Shown: piece after piece, positions 43,058 through 51,950 of the stretch | Layout of the letters: every line of letters starts with the position of its first letter | Numbering within the stretch: the stretch's first letter is position 1 | DNA from: Eubacterium sp. | GTDB lineage: Bacteria; Bacillota; Clostridia; Lachnospirales; Lachnospiraceae | Reading direction: 5' to 3' | Assembly: GCA_017634555.1 (NCBI GenBank) | Contig: JAGBNF010000011.1 | Span: forward strand, 104,153-168,152 | DNA length: 64,000 nt | Notes under the pieces: generated by a model | What the model was told of the DNA's origin: nothing | The model's database searches: none | What the model saw: only the letters and a program-made list of their open reading frames with translations | Translations under genes and position numbers: made by a program

Positions 43058-44170
43058 TTGAAAAAATTACTTAGATATTTATCACCATTTGCACCGGATC
43101 AGTCGGGGGCATGCGGTGTGTTATATGAGCTCGGCGGCCTTATAGTCATCTGTGACGCGGGCGGCTGTGCCGGAAATATATGCGGTTTCGATGAACCGAG
43201 ATGGTTCACGAAAAGAAGTGCCGTTTTTTCTGCGGGACTCAGAGATATGGATGCCATAATGGGCCGTGATGATAAGCTAATCGCAAAGCTGGCATCGGCT
43301 CAGGAAAGTCTCGGAGGAAAGTTCACGGCCATCGTTGCAACACCTGTGCCAGCCGTTATAGGTACCGATATGAAGGCACTTAAGAGAATGGCGGAAAAGA
43401 AGACGGGTGTTCCGTGTATAACCGTAAATGCCATCGGAACGAAGTACTACGACGAGGGCGAGAGTGAGGCCTGGGAGAAGCTGTTCCGTGAATTTGCGGG
43501 AGCAGCGGAGAATGGTACGGATAATGATAGCGAGAGTTCAGTAGGCAGCACATTTACCGGTGTTATCGGAGCGACACCTCTCGAAACAGGTTACTCGACA
43601 CCGGAACCGCTGATGCAGGGGCTCGAAAGATACGGAATTGAAAATCCTGTTATCTACTCAATGGGAACAGGACTGGATGAGATAAAGCTTGCGGGAGCCG
43701 CAGGAAAGAATCTGGTTGTCAGTGCAGCCGGAATCGCAGCTGCAGAGTATCTGAAGGAAGAATTCGGAGTACCTTATGAAACAGGTTATCCGTTTATTAC
43801 TGAAGAGGTGATAGCTGAAGCGAAGGAGATTAGGAACGGTAAGGTGCTTATCGTTCACTCACAGTTTGCTGCAAATGAACTGAGACGCGTAATACGTGAA
43901 GCTGGAAATGCAGAGGTGGACTGTGGTACATTTTTCATGATGAATGAGAATTATTCGGAAGAAAGTGACATCAGGCTTGCCGGTGAGGATGAGCTCTGGG
44001 AGCTTGCGGGCAGCGGAAAGTATGATGTGATAATCGCAGATGATGATATAAAGAGGCTGCTTGATGCAGCAGGATTTAAGGGGAAATTTATTGCATTTCC
44101 GCATTATGCCGTATCCGGCAGACCGCTGGATGAGGGAAAGACTTTATTTGATCTTGATTACAGTGATTGA
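43058..44170 (+). CDS. Nitrogenase-like component 1 beta subunit (copy 2)
   Basis: TTG 43058 is the likely start, since GGAGGA (43045-43050) lies seven bases before it and overlaps the end of the D gene. The roughly 370-residue protein aligns with copy 1 without gaps over the first 100 residues. Cys19 and Cys37 are kept, with extra cysteines at 32 and 42 (VICDAGGCAGNICGFDEPRW). The third ligand is replaced by valine (AIVATPVPAVIGTD against AICASPMPAMIGID), so its cluster must differ from that of copy 1. HypF follows after 15 bases. Confidence 0.87.
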   Translation: MKKLLRYLSPFAPDQSGACGVLYELGGLIVICDAGGCAGNICGFDEPRWFTKRSAVFSAGLRDMDAIMGRDDKLIAKLASAQESLGGKFTAIVATPVPAVIGTDMKALKRMAEKKTGVPCITVNAIGTKYYDEGESEAWEKLFREFAGAAENGTDNDSESSVGSTFTGVIGATPLETGYSTPEPLMQGLERYGIENPVIYSMGTGLDEIKLAGAAGKNLVVSAAGIAAAEYLKEEFGVPYETGYPFITEEVIAEAKEIRNGKVLIVHSQFAANELRRVIREAGNAEVDCGTFFMMNENYSEESDIRLAGEDELWELAGSGKYDVIIADDDIKRLLDAAGFKGKFIAFPHYAVSGRPLDEGKTLFDLDYSD

Positions 44171-44185
44171 TAGGAGGTGAGGTCA

Positions 44186-46600
44186 GTGCTCACATACAAC
44201 ATAAGAGTATACGGTATAGTCCAGGGCGTTGGCTTCAGACCTTTTGTCAGCAGGACATGTAAGGATAATGGGATTACCGGAACGGTGGCGAACAAGGGCT
44301 CTTACGTGGAAATCTTTGCTCAGGGCGAGGATGTGGGAGTACTCTTCGATGCGCTGCAGTACACTCCGCCGGACAGGGCAGTGATACTGAATACCATAAG
44401 TCATGAATGTGATATGGAGGAGTTCGGTACATTTGATATCATAGAAAGCGAGAAGGACGAGGGCGACATATTTGTATCGCCTGATATTGCAATCTGTGAG
44501 GAGTGTAAGAGAGAACTGTACGATAAGTCGAACAGAAGATACATGCATCCTTTTATCAACTGCACCAACTGCGGACCGAGACTTACGATACTGGATTCAA
44601 TGCCCTACGACAGAGAGCGTACGAGCATGAAGGAATTTGAAATGTGCCCGGAATGCGGGTATGAATATACGCATCCGGAGACAAGACGCTATGATGCGCA
44701 GCCTGTATGCTGTCCGAACTGCGGGCCGTCTGTTTATCTGATAGAGACGGGCCTTAGTAAGAGGGAAGAAGGGGAAGCTTCAGGGAAAGCAGCGGGTTCG
44801 GGAAAGGGCAGGATCACGACGCGAGGTCGTGACGCCATAACCGCTGCAAGACGTGCACTTTCCGAAGGAAAGATAGTTGCGGTGAAGGGTATCGGCGGAT
44901 TTCATCTTGCCTGTGACGCAAAGAATGAGGAAGCGGTTGCAAGACTGAGACAGCTGAAGCATAGACCGATGAAGCCATTCGCGGTCATGATGAAAAATAT
45001 GGATACAGTCCTCAGGGAATGCAGGTTTGATTATGATGTTCGTAAGCTTCTGACGGGATATCAGAAGCCGATCATTTTGCTGGAGAAGAAATGTGAAGAG
45101 GACGGAAAGGGCTGTACGCTGGCCGAGTCTGTCGCACCCGACAATCCTTATGTGGGTGTTATGCTTCCATATACTCCGCTTCACATGCTGCTCTTTGAAT
45201 ATGATGATGATTGTGAGATTTCGGACTGCCTCGTTATGACCAGTGCAAATGCATCCGGAGCACCGATATGCAGGACCGATGAGGATGCACTCTCTGAGAT
45301 TTCGGATTTTACGGATTTCATTCTTTCAAATGATCGAATGATAAGGACCAGAGCAGATGACTCTGTCACGGATTTTTATAAGGGACAGCCGTATATGATA
45401 AGGCGCTCCCGAGGATTTGCACCGCTGCCGGTTATGATAAGCAGCGATGATGAGATGAGAAAGCTTAAGGGCCATGTGCTGGCCGTGGGCGGAGAGCTGA
45501 AGAATACATTTGCGATAGCGAAGGATTCTCTGATATATCCGTCGGCATATGTGGGCGACATGGAGGATATAAGGACCGTAAATGCTCTCGAGGAGTCGAT
45601 AACCAGAATGGAGTCGCTGCTGGAAGCAAAGCCGTCGCTGGTTGTATGTGATCTGCATCCGAAGTATAATACAACTGCAGTTGCAGAGTCGCTGGGACTG
45701 CCTGTTATGAAGGTTCAGCATCATTATGCGCATATACTTTCATGTATGGCGGAGAATGATTATCTGGGTGAGGTTATCGGAGTCAGCTTTGACGGAACCG
45801 GCTACGGAACGGATGGTACTATCTGGGGCGGAGAGTTCCTGAGATGCAGCGTTTCGGGCTTTGAGAGACTGGGTTCCATAGCACCGTTCATTCAGTGCGG
45901 AGGAGATCTCTCTTCGAAGGAGGGCTGGAGAATCGCAACGTCACTGCTGGGGGATTTTATGGGAAGTAAAACTGATACGGACGATGGAGCCATTCATAAT
46001 GCCGCACTCAGTAAAGACGTGATATGCAGTGAGCTTAAGCTTTGTTCTCCTATGGAATTCTCACTTCTGGAAAATATGGCGCGAACGGGAATAAACAGCA
46101 TCACTTCAACAAGTGCGGGAAGACTTTTCGATGCGGTGAGTGCTGTACTTGGAGTGAGACGAAGCTCTACATTTGAGGGAGAAGCATCGACCTCGCTTAT
46201 GTTTGAGGCAGAGAGATATCTGAGAAAAAATAAGGATAAGCTGATACCGGCTGCGGCCGAAGGACTTCAGATAACACCTGACTTTACAAGCAGACTTGCC
46301 ATAAGTATTGCTGAGAGACTGCTGAACGGTGAGGATAGGGGAAGACTTGCCTACATGTTCCATTCGGAGCTTGCGGGATATATAGTTGAAAGCTGCAGGA
46401 AATATTCTGAAGAAACAGGAATACGAACTGCTGCTCTCAGCGGTGGTGTATTTCAGAATAAGCTGCTGCTCAGCCTTGTTGATGAAGGACTTACTGCTTC
46501 GGGAATCAAGGTTCTCCGGCACAGTCTGATACCTCCGAATGACGGAGGAATATGCGTCGGTCAGGCTCTGGCGGGGCTGGTACATTTAAAAGAATCATAA
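44186..46600 (+). CDS. hypF: Carbamoyltransferase HypF
   Basis: GTG 44186 is chosen with AGGAGG seven bases upstream; an earlier GTG at 44177 overlaps that site. The roughly 804-residue protein is full length. It has an acylphosphatase domain (RVYGIVQGVGFRPFV), two zinc fingers (CEECKREL to CTNCGPR, and CPECGYEY to CPNCGPS), a YrdC-like domain (GGFHLACDA, LKHRPMKPFAVM) and a carbamoyltransferase domain with VQHHYAHILSCMAEN and VSFDGTGYGTDGTIWGGEF. HypF turns carbamoyl phosphate into the thiocarboxamide on HypE that becomes cyanide. It is the first of the hyp genes and lies 15 bases after the nitrogenase-like genes. Confidence 0.97.
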   Translation: MLTYNIRVYGIVQGVGFRPFVSRTCKDNGITGTVANKGSYVEIFAQGEDVGVLFDALQYTPPDRAVILNTISHECDMEEFGTFDIIESEKDEGDIFVSPDIAICEECKRELYDKSNRRYMHPFINCTNCGPRLTILDSMPYDRERTSMKEFEMCPECGYEYTHPETRRYDAQPVCCPNCGPSVYLIETGLSKREEGEASGKAAGSGKGRITTRGRDAITAARRALSEGKIVAVKGIGGFHLACDAKNEEAVARLRQLKHRPMKPFAVMMKNMDTVLRECRFDYDVRKLLTGYQKPIILLEKKCEEDGKGCTLAESVAPDNPYVGVMLPYTPLHMLLFEYDDDCEISDCLVMTSANASGAPICRTDEDALSEISDFTDFILSNDRMIRTRADDSVTDFYKGQPYMIRRSRGFAPLPVMISSDDEMRKLKGHVLAVGGELKNTFAIAKDSLIYPSAYVGDMEDIRTVNALEESITRMESLLEAKPSLVVCDLHPKYNTTAVAESLGLPVMKVQHHYAHILSCMAENDYLGEVIGVSFDGTGYGTDGTIWGGEFLRCSVSGFERLGSIAPFIQCGGDLSSKEGWRIATSLLGDFMGSKTDTDDGAIHNAALSKDVICSELKLCSPMEFSLLENMARTGINSITSTSAGRLFDAVSAVLGVRRSSTFEGEASTSLMFEAERYLRKNKDKLIPAAAEGLQITPDFTSRLAISIAERLLNGEDRGRLAYMFHSELAGYIVESCRKYSEETGIRTAALSGGVFQNKLLLSLVDEGLTASGIKVLRHSLIPPNDGGICVGQALAGLVHLKES

Positions 46601-46634
46601 GTAAATTTATATAGATGATAGGGAGGATAATAAA

Positions 46635-46847
46635 ATGTGTGTAGGACTTGCTGCAAGAGTAGTAAATGTTAAGGACGGAACTGCGGTTATCGACGCAGGC
46701 GGAGCTAAAAGAGATGTAAGTGCAGAGCTTCTCGAGGACCTTGAGCCGGGCGATTATGTTATGGTTCATGCCGGAGTTGCTATTGCAAAGATAACTGATG
46801 ACGATGCCGATGAGACTATGGGCATCCTGAAGAAGCATGCGAGATAG
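46635..46847 (+). CDS. hypC: HypC-like chaperone
   Basis: The 70-residue protein starts MCVGLAARVV with the essential Cys2 after the initiator methionine, followed by the small beta-barrel and DYVMVHAGVAIAKI, typical of HypC/HybG. The usual proline of the MCLAIPG opening is missing. HypC holds the iron with HypD while CN and CO are attached. GGGAGG precedes the ATG. DHFR follows seven bases later. Confidence 0.93.
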   Translation: MCVGLAARVVNVKDGTAVIDAGGAKRDVSAELLEDLEPGDYVMVHAGVAIAKITDDDADETMGILKKHAR

Positions 46848-46854
46848 GTGAATT

Positions 46855-47328
46855 ATGGTAGGATTAATTGTTGCACGTTCGAAGAATAACGTAATAGGTA
46901 AAAACGGGATGATCCCGTGGAGAATAAAGGGCGAGCAGAAGCAGTTCAAGGAGCTCACCACAGGAAATGTGGTCGTTATGGGCCGCAAGTCTTATGAAGA
47001 GATAGGACATCCGCTTCCAAACAGAAAGACTATAGTGGTTTCAAGAACAAAGAAGTATGAGGGAGAGAACCTCGCAACTGCAGCTTCTGTTAAGGAAGCT
47101 ATCGCAATGGCAGGTGATGAGAAGGTTTATATTTCCGGCGGATACGGCCTCTATAAGGAAGCACTGCCTCTCGTTGATGTAATGTATATAACAGAGGTGG
47201 ACACAGTAGTTGAGGACGGAGACGTATTCTTTCCGGAATTCAATGCGGATGATTTCGAGGTGGAGACCGGAGAAACCGGCGGCGATGAGATCAAGTTCAC
47301 AAGAATGACCTATACGAGAAAAAAGTAA
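46855..47328 (+). CDS. folA: Dihydrofolate reductase
   Basis: The 157-residue protein is a standard type I DHFR. It shows IVARSKNNVIGKNGMIPWRI with the catalytic acid as glutamate (PWRIKGEQ), the NADPH-binding VVVMGRKSYEEIG, KTIVVSRT, YISGGYGLYKEAL and a TEVD segment. It reduces dihydrofolate to tetrahydrofolate with NADPH. Its place between hypC and hypD is unusual. It could be the housekeeping copy caught in the operon, or a folate link to the one-carbon or carbonyl chemistry of the system, which is speculative. Confidence 0.95.
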   Translation: MVGLIVARSKNNVIGKNGMIPWRIKGEQKQFKELTTGNVVVMGRKSYEEIGHPLPNRKTIVVSRTKKYEGENLATAASVKEAIAMAGDEKVYISGGYGLYKEALPLVDVMYITEVDTVVEDGDVFFPEFNADDFEVETGETGGDEIKFTRMTYTRKK

Positions 47329-47345
47329 GATAAAGGAAAAGACAA

Positions 47346-48398
47346 ATGAGTGAAGTAATTGATAATGCAAGAGAAATCATAACAGGCTATAAGGGCCGTA
47401 AGCTCCGCATCATGGAAGTATGCGGAACTCATACTCATGAGATATTCAGACTTGGTATCAGAAGTCTGCTTCCGGAGGATATAGATCTTATATCCGGCCC
47501 GGGATGTCCGGTGTGCGTTACTCCGGTAGGCTTTATCGATGAGGCAATATACCTTGCACTTGAGAAGAAATGTACCGTATGTACCTTCGGTGACCTGATC
47601 AAGGTTCCGGGTACTACACAGAATCTTGCCGGCGCAAGAGCGGACGGTGCTGATGTTCGTCCTGTATATTCACCGGATGATGCGGTTGAGCTTGCAAAGG
47701 AGAATCCTGAGCTTCAGGTGGTATTCCTTGCAGTAGGCTTTGAGACAACAACTCCTTCGGCATGTCTTGCTGTTAAGAAGGCTGAGCGGCTCGGACTGAA
47801 GAATTTTTCAATCCTTACAGCCAACAAGACAATGCCAAACGCATATGCAAAACTGAAGGGCAGCGCCGATGCATTTCTCTATCCGGGACATGTAAATGCC
47901 ATTACCGGAAATGCAACCTGTGAGAAGCTGAAGGAAGAGGGCGTATCAGGTGTTGTTGCGGGATTTACTGCGAACGAGCTTATGACGGCGCTTGCCGTAA
48001 CTATAGATAATCTTGAGAAGGGCGAGCCTTTCTTCGAGAACTGCTATCCGAGAGTCGTAAAGCCTGAGGGAAATGTAGCAGCTCAGAAGATAATGGATGA
48101 GGTAATGGAGCTCTGCGATACAGAGTGGAGAGGCCTCGGAGTTATCGAAATGTCAGGTATGAAGCTGAGAGAGAAGTATGCAGACTTCGACGCAAGGATC
48201 AAGTATGACATGCCTGAAATAAAGGGTAAGCCGAATCCTGCATGCCGATGCGGAGAAGTACTTCAGGGTAAATGCAAGCCTTCAGACTGTCCGATGTTCG
48301 GAAAAGTATGTACACCGCTTCATGCAGTGGGTGCATGTATGGTTTCCGATGAAGGAGCATGCGCGGCTTACTATACATATGGAGCTGCAGTACAGTAA
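47346..48398 (+). CDS. hypD: Hydrogenase maturation factor HypD
   Basis: The 350-residue protein has the conserved HypD features: MEVCGTHTHEIFR, SGPGCPVCVTP with the redox-active cysteines, GFETTTPS, FLYPGHVNAITG, and a C-terminal [4Fe-4S]-binding region with CRCGEVLQGKCKPSDCPMFG and GACMVSDEGACAAYY. HypD with HypC assembles the Fe(CN)2CO unit of NiFe hydrogenases. No NiFe hydrogenase subunit is present in the window. Confidence 0.97.
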   Translation: MSEVIDNAREIITGYKGRKLRIMEVCGTHTHEIFRLGIRSLLPEDIDLISGPGCPVCVTPVGFIDEAIYLALEKKCTVCTFGDLIKVPGTTQNLAGARADGADVRPVYSPDDAVELAKENPELQVVFLAVGFETTTPSACLAVKKAERLGLKNFSILTANKTMPNAYAKLKGSADAFLYPGHVNAITGNATCEKLKEEGVSGVVAGFTANELMTALAVTIDNLEKGEPFFENCYPRVVKPEGNVAAQKIMDEVMELCDTEWRGLGVIEMSGMKLREKYADFDARIKYDMPEIKGKPNPACRCGEVLQGKCKPSDCPMFGKVCTPLHAVGACMVSDEGACAAYYTYGAAVQ

Positions 48399-48473
48399 AT
48401 TTACACAAAATAAAAAGTAAAATTACTATAGATTTTTGGCTAATATTTATAGTATTATTGAAAGGAAAGAAAA

Positions 48474-49478
48474 ATGGACGAAAAGATAACACTTGCTCAT
48501 GGCTCCGGCGGAGTTCAGACAAATGAGCTTATAGGAAATATATTCAAGAAGCACTTTGCAAACCCGTATCTTACGGCTGATGATGCGGCTGTACTTGATA
48601 TGACTGCTGGTAAGATTGCGATGTCTACAGATGGATTTATAGTTTCTCCGTACGAGTTCCCGGGCGGAAATATCGGAAAGCTTTCAATCTGCGGAACCGT
48701 TAATGATGTTGCCTGTATGGGTGCAAAGCCTGAATATCTTACATGCTCTTTTGTTATTGAAGAGGGATTTCCTGTAGAGAAGCTCGAGGAGATTGCCGAG
48801 GCTATGGGAAAGACAGCAGAAGAAGCAGGGGTATATCTGGTTGCGGGAGATACCAAGGTTGCGGGAAGAGGACAGGTTGATAAAATCTTCATTACCACAA
48901 CAGGTATCGGACATATAATTGAAGGAGCAGCTACCTCGGGTGCGTATGCAAAGCCGGGAGATAAAATCATTGTTACAGGCGATATCGGTCGTCATGGCTG
49001 CACTATTCTTCTTGCGAGAAATGATTTTAAGATTGATGCGGATGTTACAAGTGACTGTGCTCCGCTTGCGAAAAATGTAGCAGCAGTTCTTGAGGCTACA
49101 AAGGACGTACATGTAATTAGAGATGCGACTAGAGGCGGCGTGGGAACCGTTCTCTATGAAATAGCAGCAGAGAGTAATGTGGGGATTTCACTCGATGCTG
49201 ATAAGATTCCGGTTCATGACGGAGTTCGCGGTGTATGTTCTATGCTCGGACTTGAGCCGCTTTATCTTGCATGTGAGGGAAGACTGGTAATCTTCGCACC
49301 TGCAGAGGAAGCAGATAAGATAATAGATGCACTTCACGGATGCAAGAATTCGGAAGGTGCCTCTGTAATTGGAGAAGTAACAGAGGAGAATACGGGAAAG
49401 GTAATACTTAATACCGCAGTCGGCGCGAAAACATTTCTTTCAAGACCAAGCGGAGAGCTATTACCAAGGATATGCTAA
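48474..49478 (+). CDS. hypE: HypE, carbamoyl-dehydrating cyanide donor
   Basis: The 334-residue protein has the HypE/PurM fold: LAHGSGGVQTNELI at the start, DDAAVLDM, STDGFIVSPYEFPGGNIGKLSICGTVNDVAC and VAGDTKVA. It ends in the invariant C-terminal PRIC, whose cysteine carries the carbamoyl group and then the cyanide. The active end is intact, so cyanide production is likely. The gap before it is 75 bases and AT-rich. It is the last gene of the nitrogenase-like/hyp operon. Confidence 0.97.
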   Translation: MDEKITLAHGSGGVQTNELIGNIFKKHFANPYLTADDAAVLDMTAGKIAMSTDGFIVSPYEFPGGNIGKLSICGTVNDVACMGAKPEYLTCSFVIEEGFPVEKLEEIAEAMGKTAEEAGVYLVAGDTKVAGRGQVDKIFITTTGIGHIIEGAATSGAYAKPGDKIIVTGDIGRHGCTILLARNDFKIDADVTSDCAPLAKNVAAVLEATKDVHVIRDATRGGVGTVLYEIAAESNVGISLDADKIPVHDGVRGVCSMLGLEPLYLACEGRLVIFAPAEEADKIIDALHGCKNSEGASVIGEVTEENTGKVILNTAVGAKTFLSRPSGELLPRIC

Positions 49479-49486
49479 CGAAGTAA

Positions 49487-49570
49487 CTTTCAGCAGGTTA
49501 TGATGATAACAGAAGGCAGCTAGGTGCGCAGCACCGGCATAATGAATGATTTTTCCGTAAACTGCTGAAG
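49487..49570 (+). repeat. Long-range inverted repeat after hypE
   Basis: CTTTCAGCAG (49487-49496) and CTGCTGAAG (49562-49570) can pair and enclose a smaller hairpin, GGTGC-GCA-GCACC (49523-49535). Together they fill the 123-base gap between hypE and the nucleoside hydrolase gene. There is no clear T run after it, so it is a weak terminator or an RNA stability element. Confidence 0.45.
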
Positions 49571-49601
49571 CGTGTAAAGCATATATTTGTTGGGGTGTAA
49601 A

Positions 49602-50735
49602 ATGAGAAAGTATAGCAGGGGGTGTCGACAATTTCATAGGAAATTTATGTCGTTATTTCTGGCTGTACTGTTATCTGTCAGTGCTTCTTCGTGCGGGCGA
49701 ACAAAGATCAGTCCGAACCCTTATCCGAGTGGTGAGGTAATCATTGAGGTTACTTCCGAGGAGGAGGAAGAGGAAGAGTACACAGGAAAGAAACGTAAAA
49801 TAATCATAGATACGGATACAGGTGCCGATGATTGTTCGGCTATCATCCTTGCAGCAAAGAATCCTAACGTTGAGATCCTCGGAGTTACAACGATGGTCGG
49901 AAATGTGGGACTTGAGCAGAGCAACAATAATGCGCTTATGGCATTAGAGATCGCAGGCTGTGATGCACCTGTACATGAGGGCTCCGATCAGAGGTTCGGT
50001 GGCAAAAGGATTGAAGCTGCCAGCGTATTCGGAGATGACGGAATGGGAGATGCAGACCTTATCCATCCGAAGGGCGAGATACAGGGTAATGATGGAGTCA
50101 ACTTCATCATTGATATGGTCAATCAGTATCCGGGAGAGGTCGAGATAGTTTCACTCGGTCCGGCAACAAATATAGCTAAGGCCATTTACCGTGCACCCGA
50201 TACCATGAAGAACGTCAAGATGATATGGTCTATGGGTACTACGGGTTATGGTCCGGGAGATGCATCACCGGTTGCCGAATTCAATGTATATAATGATGTT
50301 CAGGCATATAGGGAGTTGGTAAGTTCGGGTGTCCCACTCACCATAATCGGACTCGATATGTGTGACGGCGAAGCAATGTGGACAAATGAACAGTTTGAGG
50401 AGCTTGAAGAGCTGAATGATACAGGCAAGTTTGTGGCTGAATCCTTCGGAAAGCTTCGTCTGTTCTATGCAAAGAACGGATCTGAAAAGGCCACTATGAA
50501 CTGTGACAGTCTTGCAATGATGTGTGTTCTTCATCCGAGATTTATCAAGAGCACCTCTAAGGTTCATGCCAGCTGTATAGTCGAAAACGGAGAAACCTAC
50601 GGACAGGTTATATTCTACAGACAGGGATTTACCTACGACCAGGTTTCCAATGATTATGATTATAATGTAACCCTTGTAACAGATGTTGCAAAGGGTAAGT
50701 ATTTTGAAATGTATAAAGAGGCAATATCGAAATGA
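49602..50735 (+). CDS. Nucleoside hydrolase-family lipoprotein
   Basis: ATG 49602 has GGGGTG at a good distance; a TTG five codons earlier does not. The roughly 377-residue protein has a lipoprotein signal (FLAVLLSVSASSC) and an acidic linker with a run of glutamates. A nucleoside hydrolase domain follows, opening with IIIDTDTGADDCSAI, the aspartate cluster that binds calcium and ribose, and continuing with VSLGPATNIA and AEFNVYNDVQA. It would split the N-glycosidic bond of ribonucleosides at the cell surface. The last bases overlap the next gene (ATGA). Confidence 0.9.
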   Translation: MRKYSRGCRQFHRKFMSLFLAVLLSVSASSCGRTKISPNPYPSGEVIIEVTSEEEEEEEYTGKKRKIIIDTDTGADDCSAIILAAKNPNVEILGVTTMVGNVGLEQSNNNALMALEIAGCDAPVHEGSDQRFGGKRIEAASVFGDDGMGDADLIHPKGEIQGNDGVNFIIDMVNQYPGEVEIVSLGPATNIAKAIYRAPDTMKNVKMIWSMGTTGYGPGDASPVAEFNVYNDVQAYRELVSSGVPLTIIGLDMCDGEAMWTNEQFEELEELNDTGKFVAESFGKLRLFYAKNGSEKATMNCDSLAMMCVLHPRFIKSTSKVHASCIVENGETYGQVIFYRQGFTYDQVSNDYDYNVTLVTDVAKGKYFEMYKEAISK

Positions 50736-51811
50736 AAAAGAGGTTTTTATACCTGATGCTTGCAATGGGGTTATGCTTATCAGGTTGCGGTAATAAGAAT
50801 TCGCACGAATCCAGTGAATTGATAACTGAAGCAGTTATTACCGTTGAAAGTACAACTGAGGCATCAGCAAACTCCGAGGAAATTGATACTACCGAGAATA
50901 TTGATGAAAATGCCGATACTGCCGAAAATACGGAAGAGATAACAGAGAATGTAACGGAGGACGTTGCGACACCGGCGGCTCCTAAGAAATTGGAAGTTGA
51001 TGAGCTTTCGGATGTTTCAAAGATTGATGAAATTACCTTTACATGCACATACGAAGGTGTAAAGCATGACTTCCGGGTGTATCTTCCGGATAATGCGGAA
51101 AATGCACCGCTTGCCATAATGCTTCATGGATACGGAGAGTCCGCGGCAAAAATGAAAGAGAAGACTCATTTCGATGAAGATGCGGTACCGAGTGGAGTTG
51201 CGGTAGTATACGTTGACGGAGCTACAGATCCCGGGGATGCAACTTCATCTACCGGATGGAATTCGGGAATAAGTGCAACAGGAAACAATGATATATGTTT
51301 TCTTGTCTCACTTTCGGAATATCTCGTTAAGGAGTATTCACTGAATGCGGATAAGGTCTTTGCCGTAGGCTTCAGTAATGGTGCATTTATGACACACAGG
51401 ATAGCAATGGAAGGTGCAGCCACCTTTGCGGGAGTTGTAAGTGTTGCCGGAAAGATGCCTGAAAGTATATGGGAAGAAAGAGGAAATACGGGAAGTATAA
51501 GCTTCTTCCAGGTTACAGGCGAGAAGGATGATGTAGTTCCCAAGTACAGTGATAACAGTGCGAAATATGCGAAGGATCCTGCCATCGAAGACGTTATGGA
51601 TTACTGGGTAAGCCTGAACGGTCTTGAGCAGGAAAGAACCGAGGAGATAGGAAAGGGGTCTGAGCTTACTAAATATTCCGCTGACGGAAAGGCTGCGAAG
51701 GTATGGAATCTCTCAATCAAGGGAGGTCGTCATTCATGGCCGGAAGAGAATGTAACGGATATAAATATTAATTCGCTTATCCTTGAATTTATTGAGCAGT
51801 CAGGCAGATAG
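50732..51811 (+). CDS. PHB-depolymerase/feruloyl-esterase-like lipoprotein
   Basis: The 359-residue protein has a lipoprotein signal (LMLAMGLCLSGC) and an acidic Thr/Glu-rich linker to about residue 85. An alpha/beta hydrolase of the LpqC type follows, with APLAIMLHGYGESA (oxyanion region), the nucleophile elbow VFAVGFSNGAFMTHR, an aspartate in TGEKDDVVP and a histidine in GGRHSWPE. It should release acyl or feruloyl esters outside the cell. It is translationally coupled to the nucleoside hydrolase lipoprotein. Confidence 0.87.
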   Translation: MKKRFLYLMLAMGLCLSGCGNKNSHESSELITEAVITVESTTEASANSEEIDTTENIDENADTAENTEEITENVTEDVATPAAPKKLEVDELSDVSKIDEITFTCTYEGVKHDFRVYLPDNAENAPLAIMLHGYGESAAKMKEKTHFDEDAVPSGVAVVYVDGATDPGDATSSTGWNSGISATGNNDICFLVSLSEYLVKEYSLNADKVFAVGFSNGAFMTHRIAMEGAATFAGVVSVAGKMPESIWEERGNTGSISFFQVTGEKDDVVPKYSDNSAKYAKDPAIEDVMDYWVSLNGLEQERTEEIGKGSELTKYSADGKAAKVWNLSIKGGRHSWPEENVTDININSLILEFIEQSGR

Positions 51812-51832
51812 AATAAATATTCAATTTTATAA

Positions 51833-51888
51833 TTGACACCATTGGTCGAACGTGTTAGACTTCAATTGTGAGGTCGAACTCGTTCGAC
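51833..51888 (+). promoter_or_regulatory. Promoter with two BlaI-type operators
   Basis: TTGACA (51833-51838) and TAGACT (51856-51861) are 17 bases apart. Operator 1 (GTCGAAC-GT-GTTAGAC, 51845-51860) fills the spacer and most of the -10. Operator 2 (GTCGAAC-TC-GTTCGAC, 51873-51888, a perfect palindrome) lies downstream, 28 bases centre to centre. This is a textbook autoregulatory layout for the BlaI-like gene that follows. Confidence 0.82.
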
Positions 51889-51950
51889 TTTTTATGTAAA
51901 AATGCAATTTTTATTTTTTTGAAACAATTTAGATGCAAGAGAGGTATACC

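Noticed and set aside
36077-44170. Classical nitrogen-fixation operon
   Set aside because: The reductases and D/K folds are present, but His442/Cys275 equivalents are missing and no nifB or other cofactor gene is seen.
44186-49478. NiFe-hydrogenase operon
   Set aside because: Only hypF, C, D and E are present. No large or small hydrogenase subunit, hypA, hypB or maturation protease is in the window.
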